Source of the DNA: Caenimonas sedimenti
Lineage (GTDB): Bacteria; Pseudomonadota; Gammaproteobacteria; Burkholderiales; Burkholderiaceae_C
Direction of reading: 5' to 3'
Assembly (NCBI RefSeq): GCF_007833165.1
Contig: NZ_VOBQ01000030.1
Span: 1-46,200 of the forward strand
Length of the DNA stretch: 46,200 nt
In this document: piece by piece, positions 33,342 to 41,463 of the stretch
How positions within the stretch are numbered: position 1 is the stretch's first letter
How the letters are laid out: each line of letters begins with the position of its first letter
Position numbers and translations under genes: made by a program
Notes under the pieces: generated by a model
The model's input: the letters and a program-made list of their open reading frames with translations, nothing else
What the model was told of the DNA's origin: nothing
Database searches by the model: none

Positions 33342-35783
33342 CAGGTACTCCCGCGCCGTGCGAACCGTCCACTGGTCGCTGCGTTGCAACACCGCGAGTT
33401 CGTCCCAGGCGATCGGCATCGACACGCCGAGCCCCGGGCGCGAACGCGCGGAATAGGCGGCGGCCGTGGTCGCGCCATGGCTGTTGCGCAGGTAGTCGAC
33501 GAAGATGCGGCCGATGCGATTGGCCGGCCCGCTCTTCGCCACGAAGCGCTGCGGGATCACCTGGGCCAGGTGCTGCACCACCGCTTCGGAGAAGGCCTTC
33601 ACGGTGTCCCAGCTTTCGCGCGGTGTGAGCGGCACCACCACATGCAGGCCTTTGCCGCCGCTGGTCTTGAGCCAGCTTTGCAGCTTCAGTTCGGACAGCA
33701 GGCCGCGCACCAGCAACGCGGCTTCCTGCACGTGCTCCCAACGCACGCCTTCGCCCGGATCGAGATCGAAGATCACGCGGTCGGGCTTGTCGGCCTTCTT
33801 CGCCATCGCATTCCAGGTGTGGAACTCGATCACGTTCATCTGCGCCGCCGCCACCAGCGCCTTGGGCGTCGCCACCTCCAGCAGCGGGGCATGCTCGGGC
33901 CAGACGCTGGCCGGCAGCTCGCGCACTTCGGCGATCACCTGTTCGTTCAAGTGCTTCTGGTAGAACAGCTCGCCGCCCACACCCTGCGGCCCGCGCACCA
34001 GTGAACACGGCCGCCCGGTGAGGTGCGGAAGCATCCATGCCGCGACCGAAGCGTAGTAGCGCACCAGTTCGAGCTTGGTGATGCCGCTGGCCGCGTCGAT
34101 GACGCGCTCGGGGTTGCTCACCGTGATGCCTTCGACGACGCTGCCGCCGGCCTGCGCCAGCGTGGGCCCCGCCGGCATGACCGCCGTTTCGCGCTGAACT
34201 TCGGCGGCAGCCTTGTCGTCGCGCAGCGCGATGAACACCGCGTGGCGGATCTGCTGGTCGGCCGTCCAATCGGCGAATTCCACTTCGGCCACCAGGCTGG
34301 TCCGCACCCAGTGCACGCCACCCGCGCGTGCGGCGGCGCCTTGCACGCGCACGGGCTGCTTGCCGAAGGGCGACGCCTTCACCTCCATCTGTGCCAGCTG
34401 CTTCTTCAGCGCCGCGGCCGTCTTCGCGTCCCAGCCCGTCCCCACGTTGCCCACGTAGCGCAACGCCCCGCCCGCCTCGTACACGCCCAGCATCAGCGCA
34501 CCCACCTCCGGCTCGCCGCTGGAGCGCAGGCTGTAGCCGGCCACCACGAATTCCTGCCGCTGCCGGTTCTTCAGCTTGAGCCAGGTCTCGGTGCGCCGCG
34601 ATTCGTAGGGTGCGTCCTTGCGCTTCGCCATCACGCCTTCCAGGCCCATTCGGCGCGCGGATTCCAGGATCTGCGCCGCATCGGCCTCGAACGCCGCGCT
34701 GTACCGCAGGTGCGGCTGCCGCCGGTCTTCCAGCAGGCGCTGCAGCACCTGGCGCCGCGCCACGAGCGGCACCTTGCGCAGATCGTGGCCCTCGAAATAG
34801 GGCAGGTCGAACACAAAGTAGTCGATGCTGGTGCTGCGCGGGTTCTGCACGGCGTTCTGCAGCGCGTTGAAGCTGGGCACGCCATCGGCGCCCATCACCA
34901 CGATCTCGCCGTCCAGCCAAGCGCTGCCCAGGTTCAGCGCGGCGAGCGATTGCACCAGCGCCGGCATCTTGGCGGACCAGTCGTGGCCGCCACGCGTGAT
35001 GAGCTGCACCTTGGCGCCTTCGATGCGCGCGAGGATGCGGTAGCCGTCGAACTTGATTTCCCAGAGCCATTGGTTGGAGGTGGGAGCGGCGGCGGCGAGG
35101 GTGGGGAGTTGGGGGGAGAGGGTGGTGGGGAGAGTCGATTTGATGGCGCCGGGCGGCAGGCCGTTCTCCTGGGAGCCCTGGATTCCCGCCATCGCGGGAA
35201 TGACGAGCCCGCCCACACTGTCCGGCAACGCACTCAACACGTCGTACTCCGCCTTCTTCCGCGCCGTCGCATCCCGCTTCTTGAACAGGATCCAGGGCTC
35301 CTGCTTGTCCCCCGGCTTCGCGATCCGCACCAGTTCCCACAGCCCTTGCAGCTTGTGCCCGTGCAGCGTGAAGACCAGCTTGCCGTCCTTCAAACCTTGC
35401 TGCGGATCCAGCGCCGGCTCCCAGGTCCCACGGTCCCACACGATGACTTTGCCGGCGCCGTACTGGCCCTTGGGGATCGTGCCCTCGAAGCTGCCGTACG
35501 CCAGCGGATGGTCTTCGACACGGATGGCGATCGGCTTGTCGGCGGGATCGAAGCTGGGACCTTTGGGTACGGCCCACGACAGCAGCACGCCATCGAGCTC
35601 CAGCCGGAAGTCGTAGTGCAGGCGGCTGGCCCAGTGCTTCTGCACGACGAAGGACAAAGCGCCAGCTTCGCCGCGGGCTTCATCGCCCCTTGGCTCGTTG
35701 GTCGCGCTGAAATCGCGCTTGGCCCGGTACTGCGCCAGCGCGCTGGCGCCTTCGGCAGGAGGCGGAGCCTTGCGTGCCGGCAT
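33261..35783 (-). CDS. ligD: Multifunctional DNA ligase D (PE-LIG-POL)
   Basis: LigD processes and seals double-strand breaks in bacterial non-homologous end joining. The 840-residue protein has the 3'-phosphoesterase domain (about 40-185, HYDFRLELDG), the ATP-dependent ligase domain (about 235-530, nucleotidyl lysine K244 in KFDGYR), and the primase-type polymerase domain (about 550-840, DLDPGEG with catalytic Asp pair). Domain order equals Pseudomonas LigD. The linker at residues 194-203 (VIPAMAGIQG) is encoded by a dispersed palindromic repeat. It is last in the ku operon, 8 bases after the HTH-TPR gene, and its 3' end overlaps rtcR by 81 bases. Confidence 0.96.
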   Translation of the reverse strand: MPARKAPPPAEGASALAQYRAKRDFSATNEPRGDEARGEAGALSFVVQKHWASRLHYDFRLELDGVLLSWAVPKGPSFDPADKPIAIRVEDHPLAYGSFEGTIPKGQYGAGKVIVWDRGTWEPALDPQQGLKDGKLVFTLHGHKLQGLWELVRIAKPGDKQEPWILFKKRDATARKKAEYDVLSALPDSVGGLVIPAMAGIQGSQENGLPPGAIKSTLPTTLSPQLPTLAAAAPTSNQWLWEIKFDGYRILARIEGAKVQLITRGGHDWSAKMPALVQSLAALNLGSAWLDGEIVVMGADGVPSFNALQNAVQNPRSTSIDYFVFDLPYFEGHDLRKVPLVARRQVLQRLLEDRRQPHLRYSAAFEADAAQILESARRMGLEGVMAKRKDAPYESRRTETWLKLKNRQRQEFVVAGYSLRSSGEPEVGALMLGVYEAGGALRYVGNVGTGWDAKTAAALKKQLAQMEVKASPFGKQPVRVQGAAARAGGVHWVRTSLVAEVEFADWTADQQIRHAVFIALRDDKAAAEVQRETAVMPAGPTLAQAGGSVVEGITVSNPERVIDAASGITKLELVRYYASVAAWMLPHLTGRPCSLVRGPQGVGGELFYQKHLNEQVIAEVRELPASVWPEHAPLLEVATPKALVAAAQMNVIEFHTWNAMAKKADKPDRVIFDLDPGEGVRWEHVQEAALLVRGLLSELKLQSWLKTSGGKGLHVVVPLTPRESWDTVKAFSEAVVQHLAQVIPQRFVAKSGPANRIGRIFVDYLRNSHGATTAAAYSARSRPGLGVSMPIAWDELAVLQRSDQWTVRTAREYLSFQTVDPWADYWGSKQTLAAGRRALG
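35176..35206. repeat. REP-like palindrome inserted in frame within ligD
   Basis: ATTCCCGC (35182-35189), loop CATC, then GCGGGAAT (35194-35201), flanked by CCTGG and GACGAG. This matches the widespread proteobacterial palindrome that encodes VIPAxAGIQ-type peptides when read in genes. A related copy lies at 41054-41073. Here it sits in the linker between two LigD domains without breaking the frame. Confidence 0.85.
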
Positions 35784-35791
35784 GACCGCGC

Positions 35792-36625
35792 CTAACGCTG
35801 CAGCCGGCGATAGGCGCTGTAGTGGCGCAGCGCGCCGCGCTCGTCGCCCGCCTGCTTGCGCAGCTCCGCCAGGTTGAAGTGGGCGTCGGCCAGGGTCGGA
35901 TCCAGTTGCAGGGCACGCTCATACGCATCGGCCGCATCGTCCAGGCGCTCCAGGTGGTCCAGCGCCACGCCCAGGTTGAAGTGCAGCAGCGCCGACTCCG
36001 GGCACTGCTTCAGCGCCGCCGCCGACAGGCGGACGAGTTCGACGAAGCGGCCCGCGTCGGCCCACATCGCACCGAGGTTGAGATAGGCATCCTCCAGGCC
36101 CGGCGCCAGGGCCAGCGCCTGCAGGTAAGCCACTTCCGCGGCGGCGGGATCGGTGTCTTCCAGGGACAGCGCCCGCTCGAACAGGGCCTGCGCGTCGTTG
36201 GCCTCGTCTTGTGCCGACGGCGCGCGTTCCAGCAGCGTCACGTTTCCACCGACCTGCGCCACGTCGAAATCCATCAGCAATTGCCCGCTGTCGGAACGCC
36301 AGCGCCCGCTGCGATCCCGCACCGCCACGTCGGCACCGATGGCGGTGATGCGCAGGCCGGTGAGCGGCAGCTCCGCCGGCAACGAGGCCCTCAGCCGCGC
36401 CAGCGACTGCAGGATGCGCCGCGGCGGAACGCGTTGCACCTGCAACGCATGCGCGGTGCGCAGCAGCGCCAGATCCTGGAACGTGAAGCGCAACTCGTTG
36501 CGGCTGCCGCGCGTGGGCGTGACGAAACCGGCGGCGATCAGCCCGGAGACGATGCCGCGCGACAGGCCCAGCATCGCCTGGACACGGCGCAGCGTGAAGG
36601 TGGAGCCTTCGTGATCCTGGCTCAC
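35792..36625 (-). CDS. MerR-like HTH protein with TPR repeats, in the NHEJ operon
   Basis: A 277-residue protein between ku and ligD. The N-terminal 75 residues look like a MerR-type winged HTH (FTLRRVQAMLGLSRGIVSGLIAAGFV, in two helices, then NELRFTFQDLALLRTAHALQ). A middle part of about 60 residues is unassigned. Residues from about 140 form tetratricopeptide repeats (DAYLNLGAMWADAGRFVEL; LLHFNLGVALDHLERLDDAA; DAHFNLAELRKQAGDERGAL). It starts 10 bases after the ku stop and ends 8 bases before the ligD start, so it belongs to the operon. It may regulate NHEJ or act as an assembly factor; neither is known to me. Confidence 0.83.
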   Translation of the reverse strand: MSQDHEGSTFTLRRVQAMLGLSRGIVSGLIAAGFVTPTRGSRNELRFTFQDLALLRTAHALQVQRVPPRRILQSLARLRASLPAELPLTGLRITAIGADVAVRDRSGRWRSDSGQLLMDFDVAQVGGNVTLLERAPSAQDEANDAQALFERALSLEDTDPAAAEVAYLQALALAPGLEDAYLNLGAMWADAGRFVELVRLSAAALKQCPESALLHFNLGVALDHLERLDDAADAYERALQLDPTLADAHFNLAELRKQAGDERGALRHYSAYRRLQR

Positions 36626-36635
36626 CGGCAGGGAC

Positions 36636-37562
36636 TTACTTTCGCGCGCGTGCCTTGGCCGGCGCGGGTGCGGCCTCCGCGGCCGGCACGGCGGCCAGCG
36701 CGCGCTTGGCGCTCTTGCGCTCCTTGGCCGGTTCGGCTTCGACGGCCGCGGCCTTCGCCGGACCCTTGGCCGAGGTGGCCGGCTTCTTCTGCAAACTGGC
36801 GCGCAGGGCCTCCATCAGGTCGATGACCTGGCCCGTGTCGGCCGCGGCCTCGTGCGTGGCCGCCACCACTTGCTTGCCGGCGATCTTCTCGTCGATGGCG
36901 GCCAGCACGCGCTTCTTCTCTTCATCCACGTACTGGGTGGGGTCGTAGCTGTCGGCTGCGATCTGGTCGATCAATTGCAGCGCCAGTTGCAGCTCAGCCT
37001 GCGACACGTCGACCTTCTCGATGTCCAGGTCCTTCAGCGAACGCACCTCGGCCGCGTAGAGCAGCTGCTGCAGCACCAGGCCTTCATCGGTGGCGCGGAT
37101 CTGCACCACGTGCTGCTTGGCCTTCCACTTCCACTTGGCCAGCGCGCAGCGGCCGCTCTGGCGCATGGCACCGGCCAGCAGCGCATAGGGCTTGGCGCCG
37201 CGCTTGTCGGGGGCGAGCAGGTAGGCCTTGTCGTAGAACAGGGGGTCGACCGAATTCGTCGGGATGAACGACAGGATCTCGACGCCAGGATCGCTGGATT
37301 CTTCCAGTGCCTTCAGCTCTTCGGGCGAGAACAGCACGAAGCGGTCCTTCTCGAATTCGTAGCCCTTCACCATCTCCGTGCGCGGCACGACCACGCCCGG
37401 GTCCTTCTCGGACACGTACTGCTGCTTCACCCGCGAACCATCCTTGGTGAGCATGTTGAACTTGACCGTGCCCGCGGACTCGGTGGCGGAGTACAGCTTG
37501 ACCGGGATCGACACCAGGCCGAAGCTGAGGGAGAGCGATGCGATCGAACGGGCGGCGGCCAT
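36636..37562 (-). CDS. ku: Ku end-binding protein
   Basis: Bacterial Ku forms a homodimeric ring on broken DNA ends and recruits LigD. The 308-residue protein starts with the typical SIASLSLSFGLVSIPVKLYSA and contains KFNMLTKDGSRVKQQYV and the conserved ELQLALQLIDQIAADSYDP region of the core. The last 60 residues are Lys/Ala-rich (low-complexity tail ending KARARK), a DNA-binding extension of variable length in Ku proteins. It is the first gene of the ku-HTH/TPR-ligD operon; the upstream gap to the divergent STAS-like gene is 246 bases. Confidence 0.97.
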   Translation of the reverse strand: MAAARSIASLSLSFGLVSIPVKLYSATESAGTVKFNMLTKDGSRVKQQYVSEKDPGVVVPRTEMVKGYEFEKDRFVLFSPEELKALEESSDPGVEILSFIPTNSVDPLFYDKAYLLAPDKRGAKPYALLAGAMRQSGRCALAKWKWKAKQHVVQIRATDEGLVLQQLLYAAEVRSLKDLDIEKVDVSQAELQLALQLIDQIAADSYDPTQYVDEEKKRVLAAIDEKIAGKQVVAATHEAAADTGQVIDLMEALRASLQKKPATSAKGPAKAAAVEAEPAKERKSAKRALAAVPAAEAAPAPAKARARK

Positions 37563-37808
37563 GGGTCAACCTTGCGGGGTGGGGGGTCCATGTTAAGAGG
37601 GTGGTACGCGGCTGTGAACCTCATGCGTACCGAAGGCCACATCAGAGGGCCCGAGGCCACCTTGATCTGTGGGGTTCTCGCGACACGTGACCCCCATTGC
37701 AATGTTCCGTGCCGCGGAGGAAACTGGGCCCGGAGGACACCGTTCGATGCGTCAACAGACCGTCATCGAACCGGCGCAAGCTACGACGTCGACGGAAGGA
37801 CCATCTCC
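37563..37808. other. Intergenic region upstream of ku and of the STAS-like gene
   Basis: This 246-base divergent gap should hold the promoters of the NHEJ operon (minus) and the STAS-like gene (plus). It contains a near-sigma-54 match on the minus strand around 37695-37712, but the GG-GC spacing is 11 instead of 10. There is no convincing gene. Confidence 0.4.
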
Positions 37809-38261
37809 ATGGGCACTGCACCGAATCCGATGCAACAGCATGCGCGCCAGCACGATGGCGCCCAGCAGCAATGGCTGGGGCCGCGCGCCGCGGACCCCTT
37901 CAAGATCGAGACGGAGCACGCCGGTGGCTGTGTGTTCGCCCGCGTCAGCGGCCTGCTCTCCATCGACAAGTTCATCTCCACCCTGCACATCCTGGGCATC
38001 GAGAGCGAAGGCTGGCCCGAAGAGGTGATGCTGATCGACCTGCGCGGCCTCGTCACGGTCTACCCGCGCGCCGACCTGCTGCACATCGGCCAGGAGATCG
38101 CCTGCAGCTTCATCCACATGCGCCGGCTGGCCCTGCTGGTGTTGCCGGAGCGGCTGACGCGCATCAGCGAACGGTCCGCCCGGCGCACTGGCATGGACAT
38201 GAGCGTGTTCGACAGCGAGGTGAAGGCGCTGGGTTGGTTGTCCCTCGAGGCTGGCGCCTAG
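37809..38261 (+). CDS. STAS/SpoIIAA-like domain protein (hypothetical)
   Basis: A 150-residue cytoplasmic protein. After a Gln/His-rich start, residues from about 32 have an alternating strand/helix pattern (GGCVFARVSGLLSIDKFIST, EEVMLIDLRGLVTVYPRAD, RRLALLVLPERLTRISERSA) like STAS or SpoIIAA-like proteins. Family assignment is by pattern only. The ATG at 37809 follows GGAAGGA at good distance; no earlier start in frame has a ribosome site. It is convergent with the DsbA/HCCA-isomerase-like gene and shares its stop in a CTAG. Confidence 0.6.
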   Translation: MGTAPNPMQQHARQHDGAQQQWLGPRAADPFKIETEHAGGCVFARVSGLLSIDKFISTLHILGIESEGWPEEVMLIDLRGLVTVYPRADLLHIGQEIACSFIHMRRLALLVLPERLTRISERSARRTGMDMSVFDSEVKALGWLSLEAGA

Positions 38262-38854
38262 CCACCCTGGGCGACCGCCCAGTCCAGCGCATCCTCCAGC
38301 CGGTCGTCGCCCCAGAACAGCTCGCCGCCCACCACGAACGATGGCGAGCCGAAGATGCCGCGCTCGATCGCGCGGGCCGTCTGGGCCTTCAGCGCCTCCT
38401 TGTTCCCGGGCGACGACGCCAGCGGCAACACCACAGCAGGGTCCTGTCCCGCCTTGCCAAGCGCTGCGTGCAGGTTGGCCTCGGTGCCGATCAACACCCC
38501 TTCGGTCCAGTGGAGGCGGAAGGCCTCCTCCGTGAAGGCCTGGCACCAGCCCTGCCGCGCCGCGACCAGGGCCACGCGGATCGTCTGCAGCGAGTTCACG
38601 GGGTACTGCTCCGGCTTGCGGTACGGCAGGCCGAGCGTGTGCGCCCGGCGCTCCAGATCGCGCCACATGTAGGCCGCCTTGCTGGACGCATGGGGGAAAG
38701 GCGCCCCCATGCCGATCTGCTCCCGCAGGGGCGCCATCCAGAAGGGCTGCCAGTCCAGCAGTACGCCGCGCTCGCGCGCCAGCGCGCCGACGCGGGACAC
38801 CGTAAGGTACGAATAGGTGCTGGCATATTCCAGCCAGATTTCGAGGGTCGGCAT
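38258..38854 (-). CDS. DsbA-family / 2-hydroxychromene-2-carboxylate isomerase-like protein
   Basis: A 198-residue thioredoxin-fold protein of the kappa-GST/HCCA isomerase type. The start MPTLEIWLEYASTYSYL has Ser12 where DsbA has its catalytic cysteine, the mark of HCCA isomerases. Later segments FWMAPLREQIGMGAPFP and IFGSPSFVVGGELFWGDDRL are family-typical. HCCA isomerase works in naphthalene degradation, but many relatives have unknown substrates. The ATG at 38854 removes a 20-residue hydrophilic extension without family similarity. The convergent STAS-like gene overlaps its stop. Confidence 0.85.
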   Translation of the reverse strand: MPTLEIWLEYASTYSYLTVSRVGALARERGVLLDWQPFWMAPLREQIGMGAPFPHASSKAAYMWRDLERRAHTLGLPYRKPEQYPVNSLQTIRVALVAARQGWCQAFTEEAFRLHWTEGVLIGTEANLHAALGKAGQDPAVVLPLASSPGNKEALKAQTARAIERGIFGSPSFVVGGELFWGDDRLEDALDWAVAQGG

Positions 38855-38946
38855 GAGCACTCCAGGGTCAGCGTCGCCATCCTGCGACGGTGCCGCACGG
38901 TTCGCATCGCGCAAACAGGGGATGCGGGCGCAAGGTGACGTACGCT

Positions 38947-39168
38947 ATGGCCATGTCCCGCTACAACGCCTTCGGCCGCATCCTCGCCATCGAGCGCGAA
39001 GGTGAGGTGTGGCAGGCTTACGCGATCGGTGCCGACGGCAAGCGGAGCCCCGCGGGCTTCGTGGTGCCGGATTTCGTGGAAGAGGCGGAAATCGCGCAGT
39101 ACCTGTTCGACCTGTTTCACGAAAGCGCGGTGCCGGGCAAGGGCGACGTGAGGCGGATCGGGGAATGA
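38947..39168 (+). CDS. DUF7661-like small protein
   Basis: A 73-residue soluble protein (MAMSRYNAFGRILAIEREG...), a single small alpha/beta domain with the closing segment FVVPDFVEEAEIAQYLFDLF. The name DUF7661 is from memory of the NAFGR start and the PxDFxxEEEIxQYLxDLFHE end; the function is unknown. ATG at 38947 or 38953 are both possible; neither has a strong ribosome site. Its stop overlaps the start of the M48 peptidase gene (ATGA), so the two are translationally coupled. Confidence 0.72.
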   Translation: MAMSRYNAFGRILAIEREGEVWQAYAIGADGKRSPAGFVVPDFVEEAEIAQYLFDLFHESAVPGKGDVRRIGE

Positions 39169-40463
39169 GGTTGCGCGCTCTCCTCCTTGGCGTCCTGCTC
39201 GTCGCGGGTTCCGTCCACGCCCAATCCTGGCCGGCCGCGGCGATGCTGCGCGAAACGAACTCCGGCACGATCGCCCTGCGGACGGCGAGCGGCTATACCG
39301 TCGGCGAAGTGTCGCGCGACCAGGTGCAGAGGACCGCCGACGTCCTGGAGCGCCTGGCCAAGGTCTACGGCATGGAGACGCCGCACCTTTACGTGACGGC
39401 AGCCCACGCGCCGAATGCGTCCGCGTCGCTCCGCGACGGCAAGCCCGCCATCGGCATCACGACCGGCATGCTCCGGATCGCGGGCGAGCGCGACGAGTAC
39501 CTCGCCGCCGTGCTGGGCCACGAGCTCGGCCATCTGCATGCGGGGCACGGGTTGGCGGGGCGCGAACGGTCCCAGATCGTGACCACGTTCGGTGTGCTCG
39601 TGGGCGCCGTCGTCGACATCGGCCTGGGCCTGCGTGGCTACTACACGGGTGGCGCCGGCGCCGAACTTGGCGGGCTGGGCGCCAACGTGGTGAACGCCAA
39701 GTTCTCGCGCGACCAGGAGCACGAGGCCGACCGGCTGGGTACCGAAGCCATGGCCAAGGCCGGGTACGACCCGGCGCTGGCGATCGGCTTCTGGCGGCAA
39801 GTCGCGGGCACGGTTTCCACGGGGGAAGGCTACTGGCTGAACACCCATCCGCCGCACGCGGAACGCGAAGCGGAGTTGACGGCACGGGCGCGTGAGCTGG
39901 CACCGGTGTTCGCGCAGAACCGGCCGAAGGAAGAAGTCACGACCTCAGGGGTACGCGAGACCGTCATCCTGGGGACGCCGCTGGCACCGGCGACGGAGAT
40001 GCAGGCCTCGGCGGCCATCAGCATGTTGGCTCCTGCGGCGCCTGTCCCGGCGCCAGCGCCCAGGGTGCGCGTCACGATTCCCAACGCCGACGCGGAAGCG
40101 CTGGGCCGGCAGGCCTTGCAGCACCTGGTCGGAGGCAACGGCCAGCCCAGGGACCATGCAAAGGCCCGTGCTTTTGGCGAGCGTGCCACCCAGGCGGGCG
40201 ACCCGGTCGGCAAGGCGGTCTACGGCACCGTCTTGCGGGAAGGGCTCGCCGGCCCCGCCAATCCCGTGCTCGGCTTCCAACTGCTGCAGGAAGCCGCCGA
40301 GTACAACGTGCCCTGGGCCCACTACCAACTGGGCATGGCCTACCGGCTCGGCCTGGGCGTCGCCGCCGATCGCGCGCGTGCGCTGCAGCACCTGAGCGCC
40401 GCCGCGCCGACGATCGTGGAGGCGCAGGACTTGCTGAGCCGGATCCGGGCGGAGGCACGTTAG
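39165..40463 (+). CDS. Exported M48-family zinc metallopeptidase with Sel1 repeats
   Basis: A 432-residue protein. The signal peptide MRLRALLLGVLLVAGSVHAQ is followed by an M48 domain with HELGH at 119-123 and the third ligand in EHEADRLG (about 187). The C-terminus has Sel1-like repeats (AVYGTVLREGLAG; AHYQLGMAYRLGLGVAADRA; the final helices), probably for protein contacts. It is likely a periplasmic quality-control protease akin to BepA or LoiP. The ATG at 39165 overlaps the upstream small gene by 4 bases. The DinB gene follows after 9 bases, so all three form one operon. Confidence 0.88.
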   Translation: MRLRALLLGVLLVAGSVHAQSWPAAAMLRETNSGTIALRTASGYTVGEVSRDQVQRTADVLERLAKVYGMETPHLYVTAAHAPNASASLRDGKPAIGITTGMLRIAGERDEYLAAVLGHELGHLHAGHGLAGRERSQIVTTFGVLVGAVVDIGLGLRGYYTGGAGAELGGLGANVVNAKFSRDQEHEADRLGTEAMAKAGYDPALAIGFWRQVAGTVSTGEGYWLNTHPPHAEREAELTARARELAPVFAQNRPKEEVTTSGVRETVILGTPLAPATEMQASAAISMLAPAAPVPAPAPRVRVTIPNADAEALGRQALQHLVGGNGQPRDHAKARAFGERATQAGDPVGKAVYGTVLREGLAGPANPVLGFQLLQEAAEYNVPWAHYQLGMAYRLGLGVAADRARALQHLSAAAPTIVEAQDLLSRIRAEAR

Positions 40464-40472
40464 AGTCAGGCC

Positions 40473-41039
40473 ATGAGCTTGATGCTGCAGCACGTGCGCG
40501 CCGCCGCGCGCGCCAACCGGTTGGCCAACGAGCGCCTGCACGTGGCGATCGCGACATTGCCCGCCGAAGCGTTCCACGCACCGCGGGCCGGCTTCTTCCC
40601 GAGCCTGGCGAAGACGCTCAACCACATCCTGGTGATCGACCGGTACTACCTGGATTCGCTGCTGGGCCAGGGTCCGCTGGCGCGCAGCGGTTTCTACGCT
40701 TTCGTGCCGGCCGACGATCTCGCGTCGTTGCGCAGGCGCCAGCGCGAGGTCGACGAGGAGCTGATCGTGTTTTGCGACAGGCTCGACGAAGCCGGCCTCG
40801 TGCAGGTGGTGCACATCGACCGCCCGGATCGCGTCGACCGTGATCTGGCGCATCGCGTCCTGGCCCACCTGGCGATGCACCAGACCCACCATCGCGGGCA
40901 AGTGCATGCGATGCTGTCGTCGGCCGGCGTCAAGCCGCCTCAGCTCGATGAATTCCTGATGGTGAGCGATGCGCCTTTCCGCGTTGGCGATCTGGCGGCC
41001 GCCGGCTGGAGCGAGCAGGACCTGCTCGGGGTGCCTTAG
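40473..41039 (+). CDS. DinB-family protein (four-helix metal-binding)
   Basis: A 188-residue DinB/YfiT-type four-helix bundle. Likely metal ligands are His in LNHILVIDRYY and the HQTHHRGQ motif typical of the family. The first helix (MSLMLQHVRAAARANRLANE) and FFPSLAKTLNHIL are as in related proteins. DinB proteins are linked to DNA damage response or thiol metabolism, but the reaction here is unknown. It starts 9 bases after the M48 peptidase stop and is the last gene of that run. A REP-like palindrome lies just behind its stop. Confidence 0.9.
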   Translation: MSLMLQHVRAAARANRLANERLHVAIATLPAEAFHAPRAGFFPSLAKTLNHILVIDRYYLDSLLGQGPLARSGFYAFVPADDLASLRRRQREVDEELIVFCDRLDEAGLVQVVHIDRPDRVDRDLAHRVLAHLAMHQTHHRGQVHAMLSSAGVKPPQLDEFLMVSDAPFRVGDLAAAGWSEQDLLGVP

Positions 41040-41049
41040 TCAGGGCGGT

Positions 41050-41079
41050 TGTCATTCCTGCGAAGGCAGGAATCCAGGG
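41050..41079. repeat. REP-like palindrome downstream of DinB gene
   Basis: ATTCCTGC (41054-41061), loop GAAG, GCAGGAAT (41066-41073), with GTC before and CCAGG after. It is the same element type as in the ligD linker at 35176-35206, differing in the palindrome sequence but with the same flanks. The usual place for this repeat is outside genes, as here. Confidence 0.8.
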
Positions 41080-41135
41080 GCGCGGAGCGTCAAGGATGAG
41101 GAGGCACCCTCTAGAATCGCCGCAGGCCCGTACCC

Positions 41136-41447
41136 ATGCTGCCGTACCGCATGACTCTTCTCCATCGCCATGGCGCGCGCTTTGCTGCCGCGCTCTTTCC
41201 CATCGTCACGCTCTCCGCCTGCGCCTTCTGGACAGCCGCCGAAGCGCCGCCGCGCACGAGCATCTCGATCTCGGCGCCCAGCAGCATCCAGCGGCCCGAA
41301 TGGCTGCAGCGCGAAGTGGCCAGGATGGATGCCGAGGCTTTCCCGGCCGCAGGTGCATTGACGCTGAAGCTGTCTTATGAGCTGTCGCCTGTTTCGCCCG
41401 CCGCTGTGGCCGGCATGGCGATGCGCAGCATCCGCAAGCGCGCCTGA
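41136..41447 (+). CDS. Hypothetical small lipoprotein
   Basis: A product of up to 103 residues; the start may be at 41136 (MLPYRM) or 41151 (MTLLHRHG). It has a basic N-terminus, a hydrophobic run ALFPIVTLSAC with a clear lipobox (LSAC), so it is probably a lipoprotein. The mature part is short and without cysteines: PRTSISISAPSSIQRPEWLQ, then KLSYELSPVSPAAVAGMAM. No family is known to me. There is no strong ribosome site. It is convergent with the spermidine-synthase-like gene, 16 bases apart. Confidence 0.6.
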   Translation: MLPYRMTLLHRHGARFAAALFPIVTLSACAFWTAAEAPPRTSISISAPSSIQRPEWLQREVARMDAEAFPAAGALTLKLSYELSPVSPAAVAGMAMRSIRKRA

Positions 41448-41463
41448 TCCGCGGGCTGCTTCT

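Noticed and set aside
37695..37712. Sigma-54 promoter upstream of ku
   Set aside because: GGCACG and TTGC are present on the minus strand but the GG-GC distance is 11 bases, one too many, and no activator gene is adjacent.
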